From Vibrio sp. MedPE-SWchi (GTDB lineage Bacteria; Pseudomonadota; Gammaproteobacteria; Enterobacterales; Vibrionaceae): DNA of 64,000 bases. Location of the stretch: assembly GCA_001874155.1 (NCBI GenBank), contig MPDB01000001.1, positions 558,001 through 622,000 of the forward strand, written 5' to 3'. The notes below the pieces were generated by a model. The model had not been told where the DNA came from, searched no databases, and saw only the letters and a list, made by a program, of their open reading frames with translations. Below are positions 20,468 through 29,493 of the stretch, piece after piece. Each line of letters begins with the position of its first letter. Position 1 is the first letter of the stretch. Position numbers and translations under genes: made by a program.

Positions 20468-22979
20468 TGTGCTAATTGCACCACTACTGTATCCAAAAGC
20501 TCTGGTTCTCATTGGAATCTCTCTACTGATTCTTGGATGGGTTGGGTATTTTCTCTACTCTCTAAACAACAATACCAATTCGAGTAAAACCAAGACTTTC
20601 CGCTTCTATGTCATCTATTCGGTTGGGTTGTTTTTCTGGATTTTAAGCAACGCATATTTCCATACCGACTTCTTAGTCCTTTTCCCGAATGATGTTGCCG
20701 TGTTCATGGCCATTTTTGCTAATTTATCCGCTTTTTTGGCCTTTACGTTCGCTTTCTTATTCTCTTACCAATTACGATCCGAACTGTCTAAAACCCCCAC
20801 GCCTAGGCTGCATTATTTTGTCTTGGGCCTGTTCGTTATCTACGCTATTACGGTCAATATCATTCCAGACTTGACGGTTGTTGATGTGCACGTCAATGCC
20901 GCGAGCGATTTTATCATTGTCTTTGGTGAGCATACGCAAGGTTTCTTCACTGTTCTGATGTCGTTGGTCATACTGACGTTGACTAACCTTGTCTATATTA
21001 GGCGTAGCGCAAGTAAAGTTGGACAAGCTCGGATCAGTTACATGATTTTTGGGATCGCCATTTTCATGATTTCAACGGCGATTATCCAACTTGGCTTTAC
21101 CTATCTTCTTAATGACTTTTCATTGACTTGGCTGCCACCTGCTCTGTCGATCAGTGAAATGCTTATGGTCGGATACGCCTTAATTACAAAACGATTCTTT
21201 AGTGGTCGATACGTCGTTTTTGTTGGGCTGACTCTATTGCTTACCAGTAGCCTCTATACCGGTATATACCTATCGATTTCTCAGTTTGTTTCTCCTGCAC
21301 AAATGACGATAAAGGCCATCATTTGGTGCATGTTTATGGGCGTCACTTGGCGTTACGCGTATAGCGCTATTAAACGTTATGTCAGCCTTATTGTGTATCA
21401 GTCAAAAAGAACGCCATTGGATGATATCAACTCTCTTGTTTCCGAATTTCAATCGTCCCCTTCTGTCGCGATGAATAAACTGTCTCTGTTACTCGATGTG
21501 CCGCAATCTCAAATCCAACTGATTCAAACCAGTGAAGAGGACGAACTTTATACCGAACAGATTCATTTGAATGGTAATGCACTCATCGCTGACGAGATAC
21601 AAGATCAAATAGAACGTTCAACAAGCGAGAACCCGAAGGACCTTGCTAAGCTGTACCGTAAAATGAACAACACCGACGTCGCGATGATGTTACCGCTATT
21701 CGATGATAGCCAAGACGTGTCGCACTTTTTGATCTCTACTCGCAAGAAAAGTGGTCGCTTGTTTTCCCAAGAAGAAATAGTCGCACTGCAACGCATGCTA
21801 AAAAGAGCCCAAGGCTATATCAATATGGAATGTAAGGTCCGTCAATCTCAGGCACTGGCCAATACGATCGCTCACGAGATGAGAAACCCATTGGCTCAGG
21901 TATTGATTCACTTCGAGACACTAAGAACGAAAATCGAACAAAGCGCCTCTGCTCAGCAGATAGAGCGAGAAATAGACAATGGTAAAGACGCGGTAGAACG
22001 TGGCAAACAACTCATCGATATCATTCTACGCGAAGTGAATAGCGCATCTCTTGATGACGAGCCTTCCTCACCTTACCGCATCCATAGTTTGCTAGAAGAA
22101 TCGCTTAGCCAATATGGTTTTGAAAATAATCAGCAACGGGCTCGGGTGCACTTAACAGTAGAAAACAATTTTGAAGTGAAAGTGAACGAGACATTGTTTA
22201 ACTTTGTGATCTTCAATTTATTGCGAAATGCTATTTATTACTTCGATTCGTACCCTAATAGTCAAATTGAGATAACCGTTTCTCAAATTGACAGTCAAAA
22301 TACGGTAGCAATTCGAGATTCTGGCCCTGGGATACCTCAAAAAATACAATCTCGTATTTTTAATGACTTCTTTTCTCATAATAAGAGTGGCGGGAGCGGC
22401 CTAGGGCTCAGTTACTGTCAGCGAGTCATGACCTCGTTTGGGGGCACTATTCAGTGCATCTCAAAACCTGGAGAATTCACCGAGTTTCAGCTTGTTTTCC
22501 CTATTGTTGCCGCAACGAAACCGAGCGAGAAAACAGAACCAAAAGAGCCGAATACCAAAATGGCTCACTCTTTTGACAAGCAGCAGCTTAACCATAAACA
22601 CATCCTGGTCGTCGACGATAAAGAAGTTCAACGAGCACTCGTTACCCTCTACTTAGAACAGCTCGATTTAGGCTTGAATATTATCCAGGCAAATAACGGA
22701 CAAACTGCAATCGACATTTTCAAAACCAACCCGATCGATCTGGTCATCATGGACATTCAAATGCCTGTAATGAATGGATTTGATGCCTCAATAGAATTGA
22801 AAAAAATATCCCCTACCACACCGATTATTGCTCTATCTGGCGAGTCTGGAGAGAAAGAACTGTCGATGATAACCAAGTTAATGGACGACCATTTAAGCAA
22901 GCCTACGGGCCAAGAAGCGTTAGAAAAAAAGGTCATCACATGGTTAACCAAAACAAAAGATATTCAAACGGTTCAATAG
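20460..22979 (+). CDS. luxN: LuxN hybrid sensor kinase for AHL
   Basis: 839 residues. Quorum-sensing receptor for the LuxM signal: kinase at low cell density, phosphatase when AHL is bound, passing phosphate to LuxU/LuxO. Nine or so membrane segments in residues 8-310, including the family-conserved SNAYFHTD (63-70) and SLTWLPPALSISEML (221-235). Linker, then HisKA with His472 in IAHEMRNPLA, ATPase domain (N box FNLLRNAIYYF, G box GGSGLGLSYC) and receiver with Asp765 in MDIQMP and Lys814. All phosphotransfer residues are intact. Starts inside luxM (8-base overlap). Alternative AinR-type naming possible, but alignment from memory favours V. harveyi LuxN. Confidence 0.95.
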   Translation: MFDVLIAPLLYPKALVLIGISLLILGWVGYFLYSLNNNTNSSKTKTFRFYVIYSVGLFFWILSNAYFHTDFLVLFPNDVAVFMAIFANLSAFLAFTFAFLFSYQLRSELSKTPTPRLHYFVLGLFVIYAITVNIIPDLTVVDVHVNAASDFIIVFGEHTQGFFTVLMSLVILTLTNLVYIRRSASKVGQARISYMIFGIAIFMISTAIIQLGFTYLLNDFSLTWLPPALSISEMLMVGYALITKRFFSGRYVVFVGLTLLLTSSLYTGIYLSISQFVSPAQMTIKAIIWCMFMGVTWRYAYSAIKRYVSLIVYQSKRTPLDDINSLVSEFQSSPSVAMNKLSLLLDVPQSQIQLIQTSEEDELYTEQIHLNGNALIADEIQDQIERSTSENPKDLAKLYRKMNNTDVAMMLPLFDDSQDVSHFLISTRKKSGRLFSQEEIVALQRMLKRAQGYINMECKVRQSQALANTIAHEMRNPLAQVLIHFETLRTKIEQSASAQQIEREIDNGKDAVERGKQLIDIILREVNSASLDDEPSSPYRIHSLLEESLSQYGFENNQQRARVHLTVENNFEVKVNETLFNFVIFNLLRNAIYYFDSYPNSQIEITVSQIDSQNTVAIRDSGPGIPQKIQSRIFNDFFSHNKSGGSGLGLSYCQRVMTSFGGTIQCISKPGEFTEFQLVFPIVAATKPSEKTEPKEPNTKMAHSFDKQQLNHKHILVVDDKEVQRALVTLYLEQLDLGLNIIQANNGQTAIDIFKTNPIDLVIMDIQMPVMNGFDASIELKKISPTTPIIALSGESGEKELSMITKLMDDHLSKPTGQEALEKKVITWLTKTKDIQTVQ

Positions 22980-23073
22980 TTGGCATTCAATATGCTTAAT
23001 TCCTAATAAAGCTGCTGTGGCATTTTATTGGCTATCAAAGTGAAAGGCAGCCAATTAGTTTAGGAGTATTCAT

Positions 23074-23325
23074 ATGGACATTCATCGACATACCTATTAC
23101 GGATTGATTCATCATGGCATCAAAACACTTCTTGTTGACCGAATCGGACACTTCACCGAAATGGAATACCATGAGTACTTGAGCCTGATGACAGGTAAAT
23201 CAAGCTGCTTTTCAATGAGTGATGCAGAACTAAGGTCGGCAGTCGACAACCTGCGTTGCGAAGGTTATTTAGAAGATATGAAACGGCTCATTCCAGAACT
23301 GCAAGCTTCTGGATTAGAAAGGTAG
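23074..23325 (+). CDS. Small protein with GemA-like motif, unknown function
   Basis: 83 residues, start ATG 23074 preceded by TTAGGAG. The second half, LMTGKSSCFSMSDAELRSAV, resembles the core of phage Mu GemA/gp16 proteins (TGK.S...L...EL..V...LR), although the protein is about half that family's size. No signal or membrane segment; three His in the first 15 residues. It sits 94 bases after luxN, with its own ribosome site, and could be read through from luxMN since no terminator is seen between. Function unknown. Confidence 0.75.
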   Translation: MDIHRHTYYGLIHHGIKTLLVDRIGHFTEMEYHEYLSLMTGKSSCFSMSDAELRSAVDNLRCEGYLEDMKRLIPELQASGLER

Positions 23326-23342
23326 TCGCCCCTTTATGACAA

Positions 23343-23378
23343 CGAAAAGCCACTCCGAATAGTAAGGACGGCTTTTCG
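23343..23378 (+). terminator. Hairpin after the 83-residue gene
   Basis: CGAAAAGCC / GGCTTTTCG with an 18-base loop, but only a mixed CT run afterwards. A poor intrinsic terminator; may act in either direction or be an RNA-stability hairpin. Confidence 0.4.
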
Positions 23379-23615
23379 TCGCTCTCTCCTTGCGCACCAA
23401 CCCTTGTTTTTCCCTACCTAATTGGATGGAAATTGAGCGCTAATACGGACAAAGACGCAAACAAGTTCCGCAAGAGTTCTCATGACCATTCCTCATAGCC
23501 GCCATATCCATTACACTAGTCGTCCTCGCTACCCAAGCGAACTTTATCGCTCAATTTATCTATTACTCAGTTTTTTTCAGTGATTGATTTGATCACTGTT
23601 ATGTATGGAACAAAC

Positions 23616-24014
23616 ATGAACAATGAAACCAATGCCCCAAGAGGGCAACTCCTACTTCGCACTCTTGCAATGCCAGCTGACACTAACGCCAACGGCGATA
23701 TTTTTGGTGGTTGGATAATGTCACAATTGGATTTGGCAGGCGGCATCCTTGCTAAAGAGATCTCTTCCGGTCGTATCGTGACCGTGTCGGTATCCAGCAT
23801 TACGTTTAAAAAACCCGTCAAAGTTGGGGATGTGGTGTGTTGCTACGGTGAGTGTACTAAGATTGGACGCACGTCCATGTCCATCAAGCTAGACGTTTGG
23901 GTGAAACCAGTTAAAGAAGAAGGTGTCGGTGACCGTTTTCAGGTTTGTGATGCGACGTTTAATTACGTGGCGGTCGACAGTAAAGGCAAACCTCGCCCAA
24001 TCAAACAGCCGTAA
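23616..24014 (+). CDS. yciA: Acyl-CoA thioesterase YciA
   Basis: 132 residues from ATG 23616, which matches the family length; in-frame ATGs at 23580 and 23601 would add 12 or 5 residues of unconserved sequence. Hot-dog-fold thioesterase that hydrolyses acyl-CoA in the cytosol. Seen: LAMPADTNANGDIFGGWIMSQ split around the active-site Asp, then RIVTVSVSSITFKKPVKVGD, the second strand of the fold. It precedes the YciI-family gene by 108 bases; the yciA-yciI pairing is common. Confidence 0.92.
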   Translation: MNNETNAPRGQLLLRTLAMPADTNANGDIFGGWIMSQLDLAGGILAKEISSGRIVTVSVSSITFKKPVKVGDVVCCYGECTKIGRTSMSIKLDVWVKPVKEEGVGDRFQVCDATFNYVAVDSKGKPRPIKQP

Positions 24015-24122
24015 ACTCACATTACCATTACATTGCTGCTGGAAAATCCTGTTACTTTCGGTACATTAACGTTTCAGGAAGCACTTTTCGGTGTATTTAT
24101 CTCTTTCTTATAAGGACATTTT

Positions 24123-24419
24123 ATGTGGTACGTTATCTTCTCTACTGATGTTGAAAACTCTTTAGAAAAACGACTTTCAGTACGCCCTCAGCACCTAGAA
24201 CGTTTACAAACACTGCAAGACGAAGGACGCCTTCTTACAGCGGGTCCAATGCCAGCGATTGATTCAGATAACCCTGGTGAAGCTGGCTTTACGGGTTCTA
24301 CCGTTATTGCTGAATTTGGTTCTCTTCAAGAAGCACAAACTTGGGCTGATGCTGACCCTTACATTGAGGCAGGTGTTTACGCCAATGTCGTTGTGAAGCC
24401 ATTTAAGAAAGTATTCTAA
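24123..24419 (+). CDS. yciI: YciI family protein
   Basis: 98 residues. Small ferredoxin-like-fold protein related to muconolactone isomerases; the family is thought to be enzymatic through a His-Asp dyad, seen here as STDVEN early and RPQHLERLQ around residue 25. LLTAGPMPA and the C-terminal [13 protein letters not shown] match the family. TAAGGACATTTT precedes the ATG. The aspS start follows after 2 bases, so these two are coupled although functionally unrelated as far as known. Confidence 0.9.
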   Translation: MWYVIFSTDVENSLEKRLSVRPQHLERLQTLQDEGRLLTAGPMPAIDSDNPGEAGFTGSTVIAEFGSLQEAQTWADADPYIEAGVYANVVVKPFKKVF

Positions 24420-24421
24420 TC

Positions 24422-24805
24422 ATGCCTAAGATCATCATTGCCTTTCTATTTTCACTGCTAGTTATTGGCTGCTCATCAAATGCGGAGCAACAACGGCATT
24501 TAGAATTGCTTGCCAATAATAGAGCAAATGTATTGAGTTCCGAGCTACCGTTAGAGCACGGTCCCCTTTCCATCATGCGAGCAACAGCGAAAGGAACAAC
24601 CATTGAAATCATGATGGTCTATAACGACGATGCTCGCGGTGCGAAGCCAGTGCAGCAAGTGATGAAAATGAGCGTGAACAGCTATTGCAGCAACTCTGAA
24701 GTGAAAAGCAATTTAGAAGTTGGTATCAGCTATCGCATAAAAATTCGCAATAGCAGAGGCCAACTGATGGTCGATGAATACATCGACATCAATACCTGTC
24801 GTTAA
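24422..24805 (+). CDS. aspS: Type II secretion pilotin lipoprotein AspS (GspS-beta)
   Basis: 127 residues. The signal sequence ends at a lipobox LVIGC with Cys17 as lipidation site. Mature protein carries two Cys (SYCSNSEV and INTCR) for the disulfide typical of AspS. KMRNSRGQLL-like segment is present as KIRNSRGQLMVDEYI. AspS brings the GspD secretin to the outer membrane for type II secretion in vibrios. The Vibrio pilotin is encoded apart from the gsp operon, next to metE, as here. Assigned from recalled similarity to the V. cholerae protein. Confidence 0.88.
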   Translation: MPKIIIAFLFSLLVIGCSSNAEQQRHLELLANNRANVLSSELPLEHGPLSIMRATAKGTTIEIMMVYNDDARGAKPVQQVMKMSVNSYCSNSEVKSNLEVGISYRIKIRNSRGQLMVDEYIDINTCR

Positions 24806-24811
24806 CTTTTT

Positions 24812-24843
24812 GAGGCTCTTTTTCCGAAAAATCAGAGCCTTTC
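24812..24843 (+). terminator. Possible aspS terminator
   Basis: GAGGCTCT / AGAGCCTTTC with an internal TTTTTCCGAAAAA mini-stem; weak T-tract. 7 bases after the aspS stop. Confidence 0.6.
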
Positions 24844-24985
24844 ATGTGTGATATTAATGCAATCTCTCTAGCCAGTGCGCTTGCATACTCCATAGCACAC
24901 ATATACAGTATGCGAGTCAGCTCTCATCTTTTGATTCTGATTACACTACTATTAATCAAGTCACCTTATATAGTTCGGAGTCTCC

Positions 24986-25543
24986 ATGAAAAAAATTATT
25001 TCTGCTCTTGCCGTTACTGCTGCTCTATCTTCTTCAGTGGCTTTCGCTTCAACGCCAGTGATGTTCTCATCGATCAACAACTTTAATGCACCCGATGAAA
25101 ACGCGGTGGGCGGTGTTCGTGTCGCTGCTCTTTACGGTAAAGTTAACGACTTAAAAGGGGTTGACCTAGCTATTGTGGGTTTATCTGAAACCAACAATAC
25201 GACGGGTGTAAATTTAGGTATTTTTGGTGCATCAAAAGTGAATGAGTCAATGACTGGTGCGTCTTTGGGTTTCTTCAACTGGAATACAGGGCAAACAACA
25301 GGGGCTAACCTGGGTGCCGTGAATATTACCAACGACGTTAAAGGCGCCAACGTGAGTTTTGTAAACTACTCAGAAGGCAACACTATGGTTGATGTTGGTG
25401 CTGCAAACCTTTCTGAAACGTCAACCGTACAGGTTGGTATCTTTAACAAAACAGCAAAAATTGAAGGCGTTCAAATTGGTCTACTTAACTGTGCCGATAA
25501 TGGATTCTTTAAGTGTTTCCCAATCGTTAACTTTGCGAAATAA
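24986..25543 (+). CDS. Exported repeat protein, LA_2272-type surface repeats
   Basis: 185 residues. Signal peptide MKKIISALAVTAALSSSVAFA, cleavage about residue 21. The mature part is built from repeats of about 18-20 residues with pattern G-x-(N/D)-hydrophobic-G-hydrophobic-x-N (VDLAIVGLSE, VNLGIFGASK, ASLGFFNWN, ANLGAVNIT, VQVGIFNKT, VQIGLLNCA), which should form a stack of short strands. The last repeat carries two Cys (LLNCADNGFFKC). Location is periplasmic or outer membrane; function unknown. Similar Vibrio proteins are sometimes labelled PHA synthase, which nothing here supports. Confidence 0.82.
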   Translation: MKKIISALAVTAALSSSVAFASTPVMFSSINNFNAPDENAVGGVRVAALYGKVNDLKGVDLAIVGLSETNNTTGVNLGIFGASKVNESMTGASLGFFNWNTGQTTGANLGAVNITNDVKGANVSFVNYSEGNTMVDVGAANLSETSTVQVGIFNKTAKIEGVQIGLLNCADNGFFKCFPIVNFAK

Positions 25544-25596
25544 TCCAGACTTAGTTAAGTGATTTAGGCGCCGATAACCCATTCGGCCACAATAGA

Positions 25597-25626
25597 AAAT
25601 GCCGCTCTATCAGCGGCATTTTTGTT
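25597..25626. terminator. Bidirectional terminator between repeat protein and metE
   Basis: AAAATGCCGCT / AGCGGCATTTTT stem with a five-base loop, A-tract on one side and T-tract on the other; serves converging genes ending at 25543 and 25660. Confidence 0.9.
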
Positions 25627-25659
25627 TTTATTCAATCGACGTCTAAGGCTGATGCCCCT

Positions 25660-27981
25660 TTATGCCGGTTCTGCCCACTCCTTTCTAAGCGCTTTTGCGG
25701 CCGAAACAAGATTTGTTAACGCCTGTTCTGTCTCTGTCCAGTTTCGTGTTTTTAATCCACAGTCAGGGTTGACCCAAAGTCGTTCTGCCGGAATCTTCTC
25801 CGCGGCTTTTTTAAGGAGATCTTGTATCCACTCTTCTGATGGGATGTTTGGAGAATGAATATCATACACACCAGGACCAATCTCATTCGGATAATTAAAC
25901 TCTTCAAATGCGCGCAATAATTCCATGTTTGATCGAGATGTTTCAATGGTAATCACGTCAGCATCAAGCGCGGCGACGGAGTCAATAATCTCATTAAACT
26001 CGCTGTAACACATGTGGGTATGAATTTGAGTTTCTGGCTTGGCGCTGGCCGCAGAAATCTTAAACGCATCCACTGCCCAGTCGAGATACTCCTTATGATC
26101 TTGCTTCTTAAGCGGCAAGCCCTCGCGAATCGCAGGCTCATCAATTTGAATAATGTTAATGCCTGCATCTTGCAGGTCGGAAACCTCATCGCGTAAGGCA
26201 AAAGCAAGTTGCTGAGCAATCTTCTTGCGCGATATATCTTCACGTGGGAACGTCCAACACAATATCGTCACAGGGCCTGTCAGCATCCCTTTCATTTTCT
26301 TGGACGTTAAAGATTGCGCGTAGGTCGTCCAATCCACACTTATCGGTGCTTCCCGCTCAATGTCAGCAACAACAATAGCCGGTTTCACGCAGCGAGATCC
26401 GTAACTCTGCACCCAACCAAACTTCGTTGTTTGGAAGCCCGATAAGTTCTCAGCAAAATACTCAACCATGTCGTTACGCTCTGCTTCCCCATGTACGAGC
26501 ACATCAAGGTCTAGCGCTTCTTGACGCTTCACTGCATCCGCAATATGTCCTTTCAACGCTTGTGTATACTCAGCTTCGTTTAACTGTCCCTGTTTATATG
26601 CGCTTCGCAGTGCCCTTATTTCCCCGGTTTGCGGGAAAGAGCCAATTGTCGTCGTCGGCAATAAAGGCAAATCGAGTACATTCGCTTGATGCTTGGCACG
26701 AGTCGCATACTGCTCGCAGCGATCAATGAGTGACTGAGTTATGCTATTCACTCGCGCTTCGACTTGCGGCTTGTTAACTTCCGTCGACGACCGTCTTGCA
26801 ACAATAGGTTGGCTATACGTATCGCAAGCTAGAATGGCATGACTGTCTCCATCCAAAGCCGCACCAAGCAACGCCACTTCTTTTACTTTCTGTTTCGCAA
26901 AAGCAAACCAAGAACGTACCTCTTCGCTCAGTTCACTCTCTAACTCTAAATCAACAGGGCTATGCAATAGCGAACAAGACGAACCTATCCACAAGCGTTC
27001 ACCTAGCGCGTCTTTAACGGGTTTTAATTTCTCTATCCAAGAGCTTAAATCGGCGCGCCATACATTTCGGCCGTTAATGACACCGGCAGACAACACCCAA
27101 TGCTTAGGGAGCTTAGAAACAACCACACCCAACTGCTCTGGCGACGCAGACAAATCGATGTGTAAGCCTTGCACAGGCAGTTCAACAACCTTGTCGAGCG
27201 TATCAACAACAGAATCAAAGTACGTCGTCAGAAGCAGTTTTACGTCACTTTGAATAACCTGGTATGCCAGTTTGAATGAATCAAGCCACTTGCTTTCTAA
27301 CTCCAGCGACAATATTGGCTCATCAATTTGAACCCACTCGACACCTAAGCCAGCAAGCTTTGACAGTATTGCTTGGTAAGCGGTTAGGAGACGCGGCAAT
27401 AAGGTTAAGCGGTCAAACCCTTCCTCGACTTCTTTTCCTAAATAAAGGTAACTAAGAGGCCCTAAGAGAACCGGTTTAACTTTGTGCCCCAGCTTGATCG
27501 CTTCATTCACCTCCTCGAAAAGCTGAGGCCAGCTCACTTCAAAGCTGTCGTCTTTGCTAAATTCTGGGACAATGTAGTGATAGTTGGTGTTAAACCATTT
27601 CGTCATGTCAGAAGCGGCATGACCGCTGCCAGTATCGCTCGTAGCACCTGTCGTGCTGCACCCACACTGATTTTGAGACTGGCCACGCCCCACCTTAAAC
27701 ACGGTATCCAGATCGGGAAAACCGTCGCGATGGCGTTTAGGGGTATGCCCTAATAATAATGTCGTGGTTAATACATGGTCATACCATGCAAAGTCACCCG
27801 CAGTGGCAAAGCTCAAGCCTGCGTCCTCTTGTTCGAGCCAGTTTTGCTTACGAAGAGATGAACCCACTTCTTTGAGCGCCTTTTGGTCTATCTCGCCACG
27901 CCAGTACTGCTCTAGAGCAAATTTCAGTTCTCGTTTTTCGCCAATTCGTGGATATCCTAATATATGTGTGGTCGTCGTCAT
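25660..27981 (-). CDS. metE: Cobalamin-independent methionine synthase
   Basis: 773 residues from the ATG at 27981, starting [14 protein letters not shown]. Transfers a methyl group from methyl-tetrahydrofolate triglutamate to homocysteine without B12. C-terminal barrel shows the zinc ligands in HTHMCYSEF and [11 protein letters not shown]; the N-terminal barrel is a decayed duplicate. The frame stays open 40 codons further up to an ATG at 28101 that also has a good ribosome site (AAGGTG), which would give 813 residues; family length favours 27981, itself preceded by AGAAGGA. Divergent from metR, which normally activates it. Confidence 0.95.
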   Translation of the reverse strand: MTTTTHILGYPRIGEKRELKFALEQYWRGEIDQKALKEVGSSLRKQNWLEQEDAGLSFATAGDFAWYDHVLTTTLLLGHTPKRHRDGFPDLDTVFKVGRGQSQNQCGCSTTGATSDTGSGHAASDMTKWFNTNYHYIVPEFSKDDSFEVSWPQLFEEVNEAIKLGHKVKPVLLGPLSYLYLGKEVEEGFDRLTLLPRLLTAYQAILSKLAGLGVEWVQIDEPILSLELESKWLDSFKLAYQVIQSDVKLLLTTYFDSVVDTLDKVVELPVQGLHIDLSASPEQLGVVVSKLPKHWVLSAGVINGRNVWRADLSSWIEKLKPVKDALGERLWIGSSCSLLHSPVDLELESELSEEVRSWFAFAKQKVKEVALLGAALDGDSHAILACDTYSQPIVARRSSTEVNKPQVEARVNSITQSLIDRCEQYATRAKHQANVLDLPLLPTTTIGSFPQTGEIRALRSAYKQGQLNEAEYTQALKGHIADAVKRQEALDLDVLVHGEAERNDMVEYFAENLSGFQTTKFGWVQSYGSRCVKPAIVVADIEREAPISVDWTTYAQSLTSKKMKGMLTGPVTILCWTFPREDISRKKIAQQLAFALRDEVSDLQDAGINIIQIDEPAIREGLPLKKQDHKEYLDWAVDAFKISAASAKPETQIHTHMCYSEFNEIIDSVAALDADVITIETSRSNMELLRAFEEFNYPNEIGPGVYDIHSPNIPSEEWIQDLLKKAAEKIPAERLWVNPDCGLKTRNWTETEQALTNLVSAAKALRKEWAEPA

Positions 27982-28146
27982 GTCCCAATTCCTTCTAAAG
28001 AGATTCAATAATTCGTCATTGTCTTCATTGCTCTGAATGTCGCTTAAAGAGCTCTGGATGGCTAAACTATCTCCCCTTTGTGGATCATGAACAATCTCCA
28101 TTTATTCACCTTGTTTATTAATTTTCTTCATAATGAGAAACAATAT

Positions 28147-28162
28147 AGCCATCTAGATGTTT
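28147..28162. promoter_or_regulatory. Candidate MetJ operator (two adjacent met boxes)
   Basis: AGCCATCT followed directly by AGATGTTT; each agrees with the 8-base met box AGACGTCT at six positions, and MetJ needs at least two adjacent boxes. It lies between the divergent metE and metR starts, the expected place. Confidence 0.45.
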
Positions 28163-28228
28163 ACACCGCCACTTAATGCGCGTAGATTAAAATGGCTAAT
28201 GACACTTCAGGGAAGATGAGAGGAACTC

Positions 28229-29140
28229 ATGATTGAGCTTAAACATTTGCGTACATTGACTTCACTTCGGGAGACGGGATCGCTCACTGCGACCGCAACC
28301 GCATTGCACCTCACTCAATCGGCACTTTCTCACCAAATTAAGGATCTTGAATCTAGAATTGGTGGGCAGCTGTTCTTACGTAAGACCCGACCGGTTAAAT
28401 TCACATCGGAAGGTGAGATTCTGCTCAAGCTAGCAAATGATGTGCTTCCCAAACTCGCCATGGCTGAAAATGAGTTGGCAAGCCTAAAAGAAGATGTGAA
28501 TGGTCGACTGCATATGGCCATTGAGTGCCACTCTTGTTTTCAGTGGTTAATGCCCGCACTCAAGGAGTATCAAATTGCGTGGCCAAGTGTCACCTTAGAT
28601 TTCTCTTCGGGTTTCGGGTTTGAACCGCTGCCAGCGCTGATGGCGGGAGAACTCGATCTGGTCATTACCTCAGATATTCAGCCTCGGTCAGAAGTTCATT
28701 ACGAGCCACTGTTCGATTTTGAAATGCGCCTTATCACCGCAACAAATCACCCATTAGCAAGCAAAGCGTCGATAGAGCCTAGTGATATTGCTGATCAAAC
28801 GATGCTCTCCTACCCTGTACAAAAACAGCGTCTAGATATCGTCAAACATTTTCTAACACCTGCAGGCGTTGAACCAAACAAGTGGAAGCAAGCCGATAAT
28901 ACTTTGATGTTAGTACAGATGGTGTCGGCAGGACTTGGCGTTGCCGCATTACCGAACTGGGCAATCAGTGAGTTTTCCAGACAAGGGCTGATCAGCAGCA
29001 AACCACTTGGAGACGGTTTATGGAGAAGGTTGTTTGCAGCAACTAGGAATTCAGAGAAAGAAAAACGCTATTTACAGGCGTTCTTCTCAACGGCTAGGCA
29101 GCAATGTAAGAGCCACCTTGATGGCATTAAGCTTGCCTAA
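28229..29140 (+). CDS. metR: LysR-type regulator of methionine genes
   Basis: 303 residues. N-terminal winged helix-turn-helix (about 1-60, SLTATATALHLTQSALSHQI) followed by the LysR effector domain, which in MetR binds homocysteine. Divergent from metE with 247 bases between the conserved starts, the classical metE-metR layout, and the effector-domain sequence AIECHSCFQWLMPAL is typical of MetR. GAGAGGAAC precedes the ATG. I did not find a clean TGAANNNNNTTCA MetR site in the gap. Confidence 0.95.
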   Translation: MIELKHLRTLTSLRETGSLTATATALHLTQSALSHQIKDLESRIGGQLFLRKTRPVKFTSEGEILLKLANDVLPKLAMAENELASLKEDVNGRLHMAIECHSCFQWLMPALKEYQIAWPSVTLDFSSGFGFEPLPALMAGELDLVITSDIQPRSEVHYEPLFDFEMRLITATNHPLASKASIEPSDIADQTMLSYPVQKQRLDIVKHFLTPAGVEPNKWKQADNTLMLVQMVSAGLGVAALPNWAISEFSRQGLISSKPLGDGLWRRLFAATRNSEKEKRYLQAFFSTARQQCKSHLDGIKLA

Positions 29141-29153
29141 TCTCGGAATCACT

Positions 29154-29186
29154 AAGACTGAAACACTACTTTGTGTTTCAGTCTTT
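29154..29186 (+). terminator. metR terminator
   Basis: AAGACTGAAACAC / GTGTTTCAGTCTT perfect stem with six-base loop, short T-rich end. Also faces the leftward gene that ends at 29214 and may serve both. Confidence 0.85.
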
Positions 29187-29213
29187 GCGTTTCGTGAATA
29201 ATGAACAATAAGG

Positions 29214-29417
29214 CTAGCGTTGATAAGCCTTGAACTGGTTAGTGAGCGGATCATACTGATACCCAAGCACGTCTAACTTACCAATCAAACTCTCCACATC
29301 CATTTCATACATACTGATCAAATCTTCAAAGCTGTCGCACTCAAGGCGTAGCTTTTCATTGACGATTCCAAGAAGAATCACGCTATCTAAACGGGTAACA
29401 TTGCTGAGGTCCATCAC
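29214..29417 (-). CDS. DUF4250 family protein
   Basis: 67 residues (66 if the second Met is used). Small acidic cytoplasmic protein; VILLGIVNEKLRLECDSFED followed by LIGKLDVLGYQYDPLTNQFK matches the DUF4250 pattern. AAGGAGTGTAGTG precedes the start. No known function and no obvious operon partner; the neighbour upstream ends at 29494. Confidence 0.8.
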   Translation of the reverse strand: MMDLSNVTRLDSVILLGIVNEKLRLECDSFEDLISMYEMDVESLIGKLDVLGYQYDPLTNQFKAYQR

Positions 29418-29493
29418 TACACTCCTTGATAAAAATTGGGTACTAGACCCAATAAGTGTAGTGACTATTTTCCAGCTTATTAGTGATGAAGAT

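Noticed and set aside
25660..28101. Using the far ATG as the metE start
   Set aside because: The 40 extra residues are outside the family; kept as an alternative and listed as a finding rather than as the main call.
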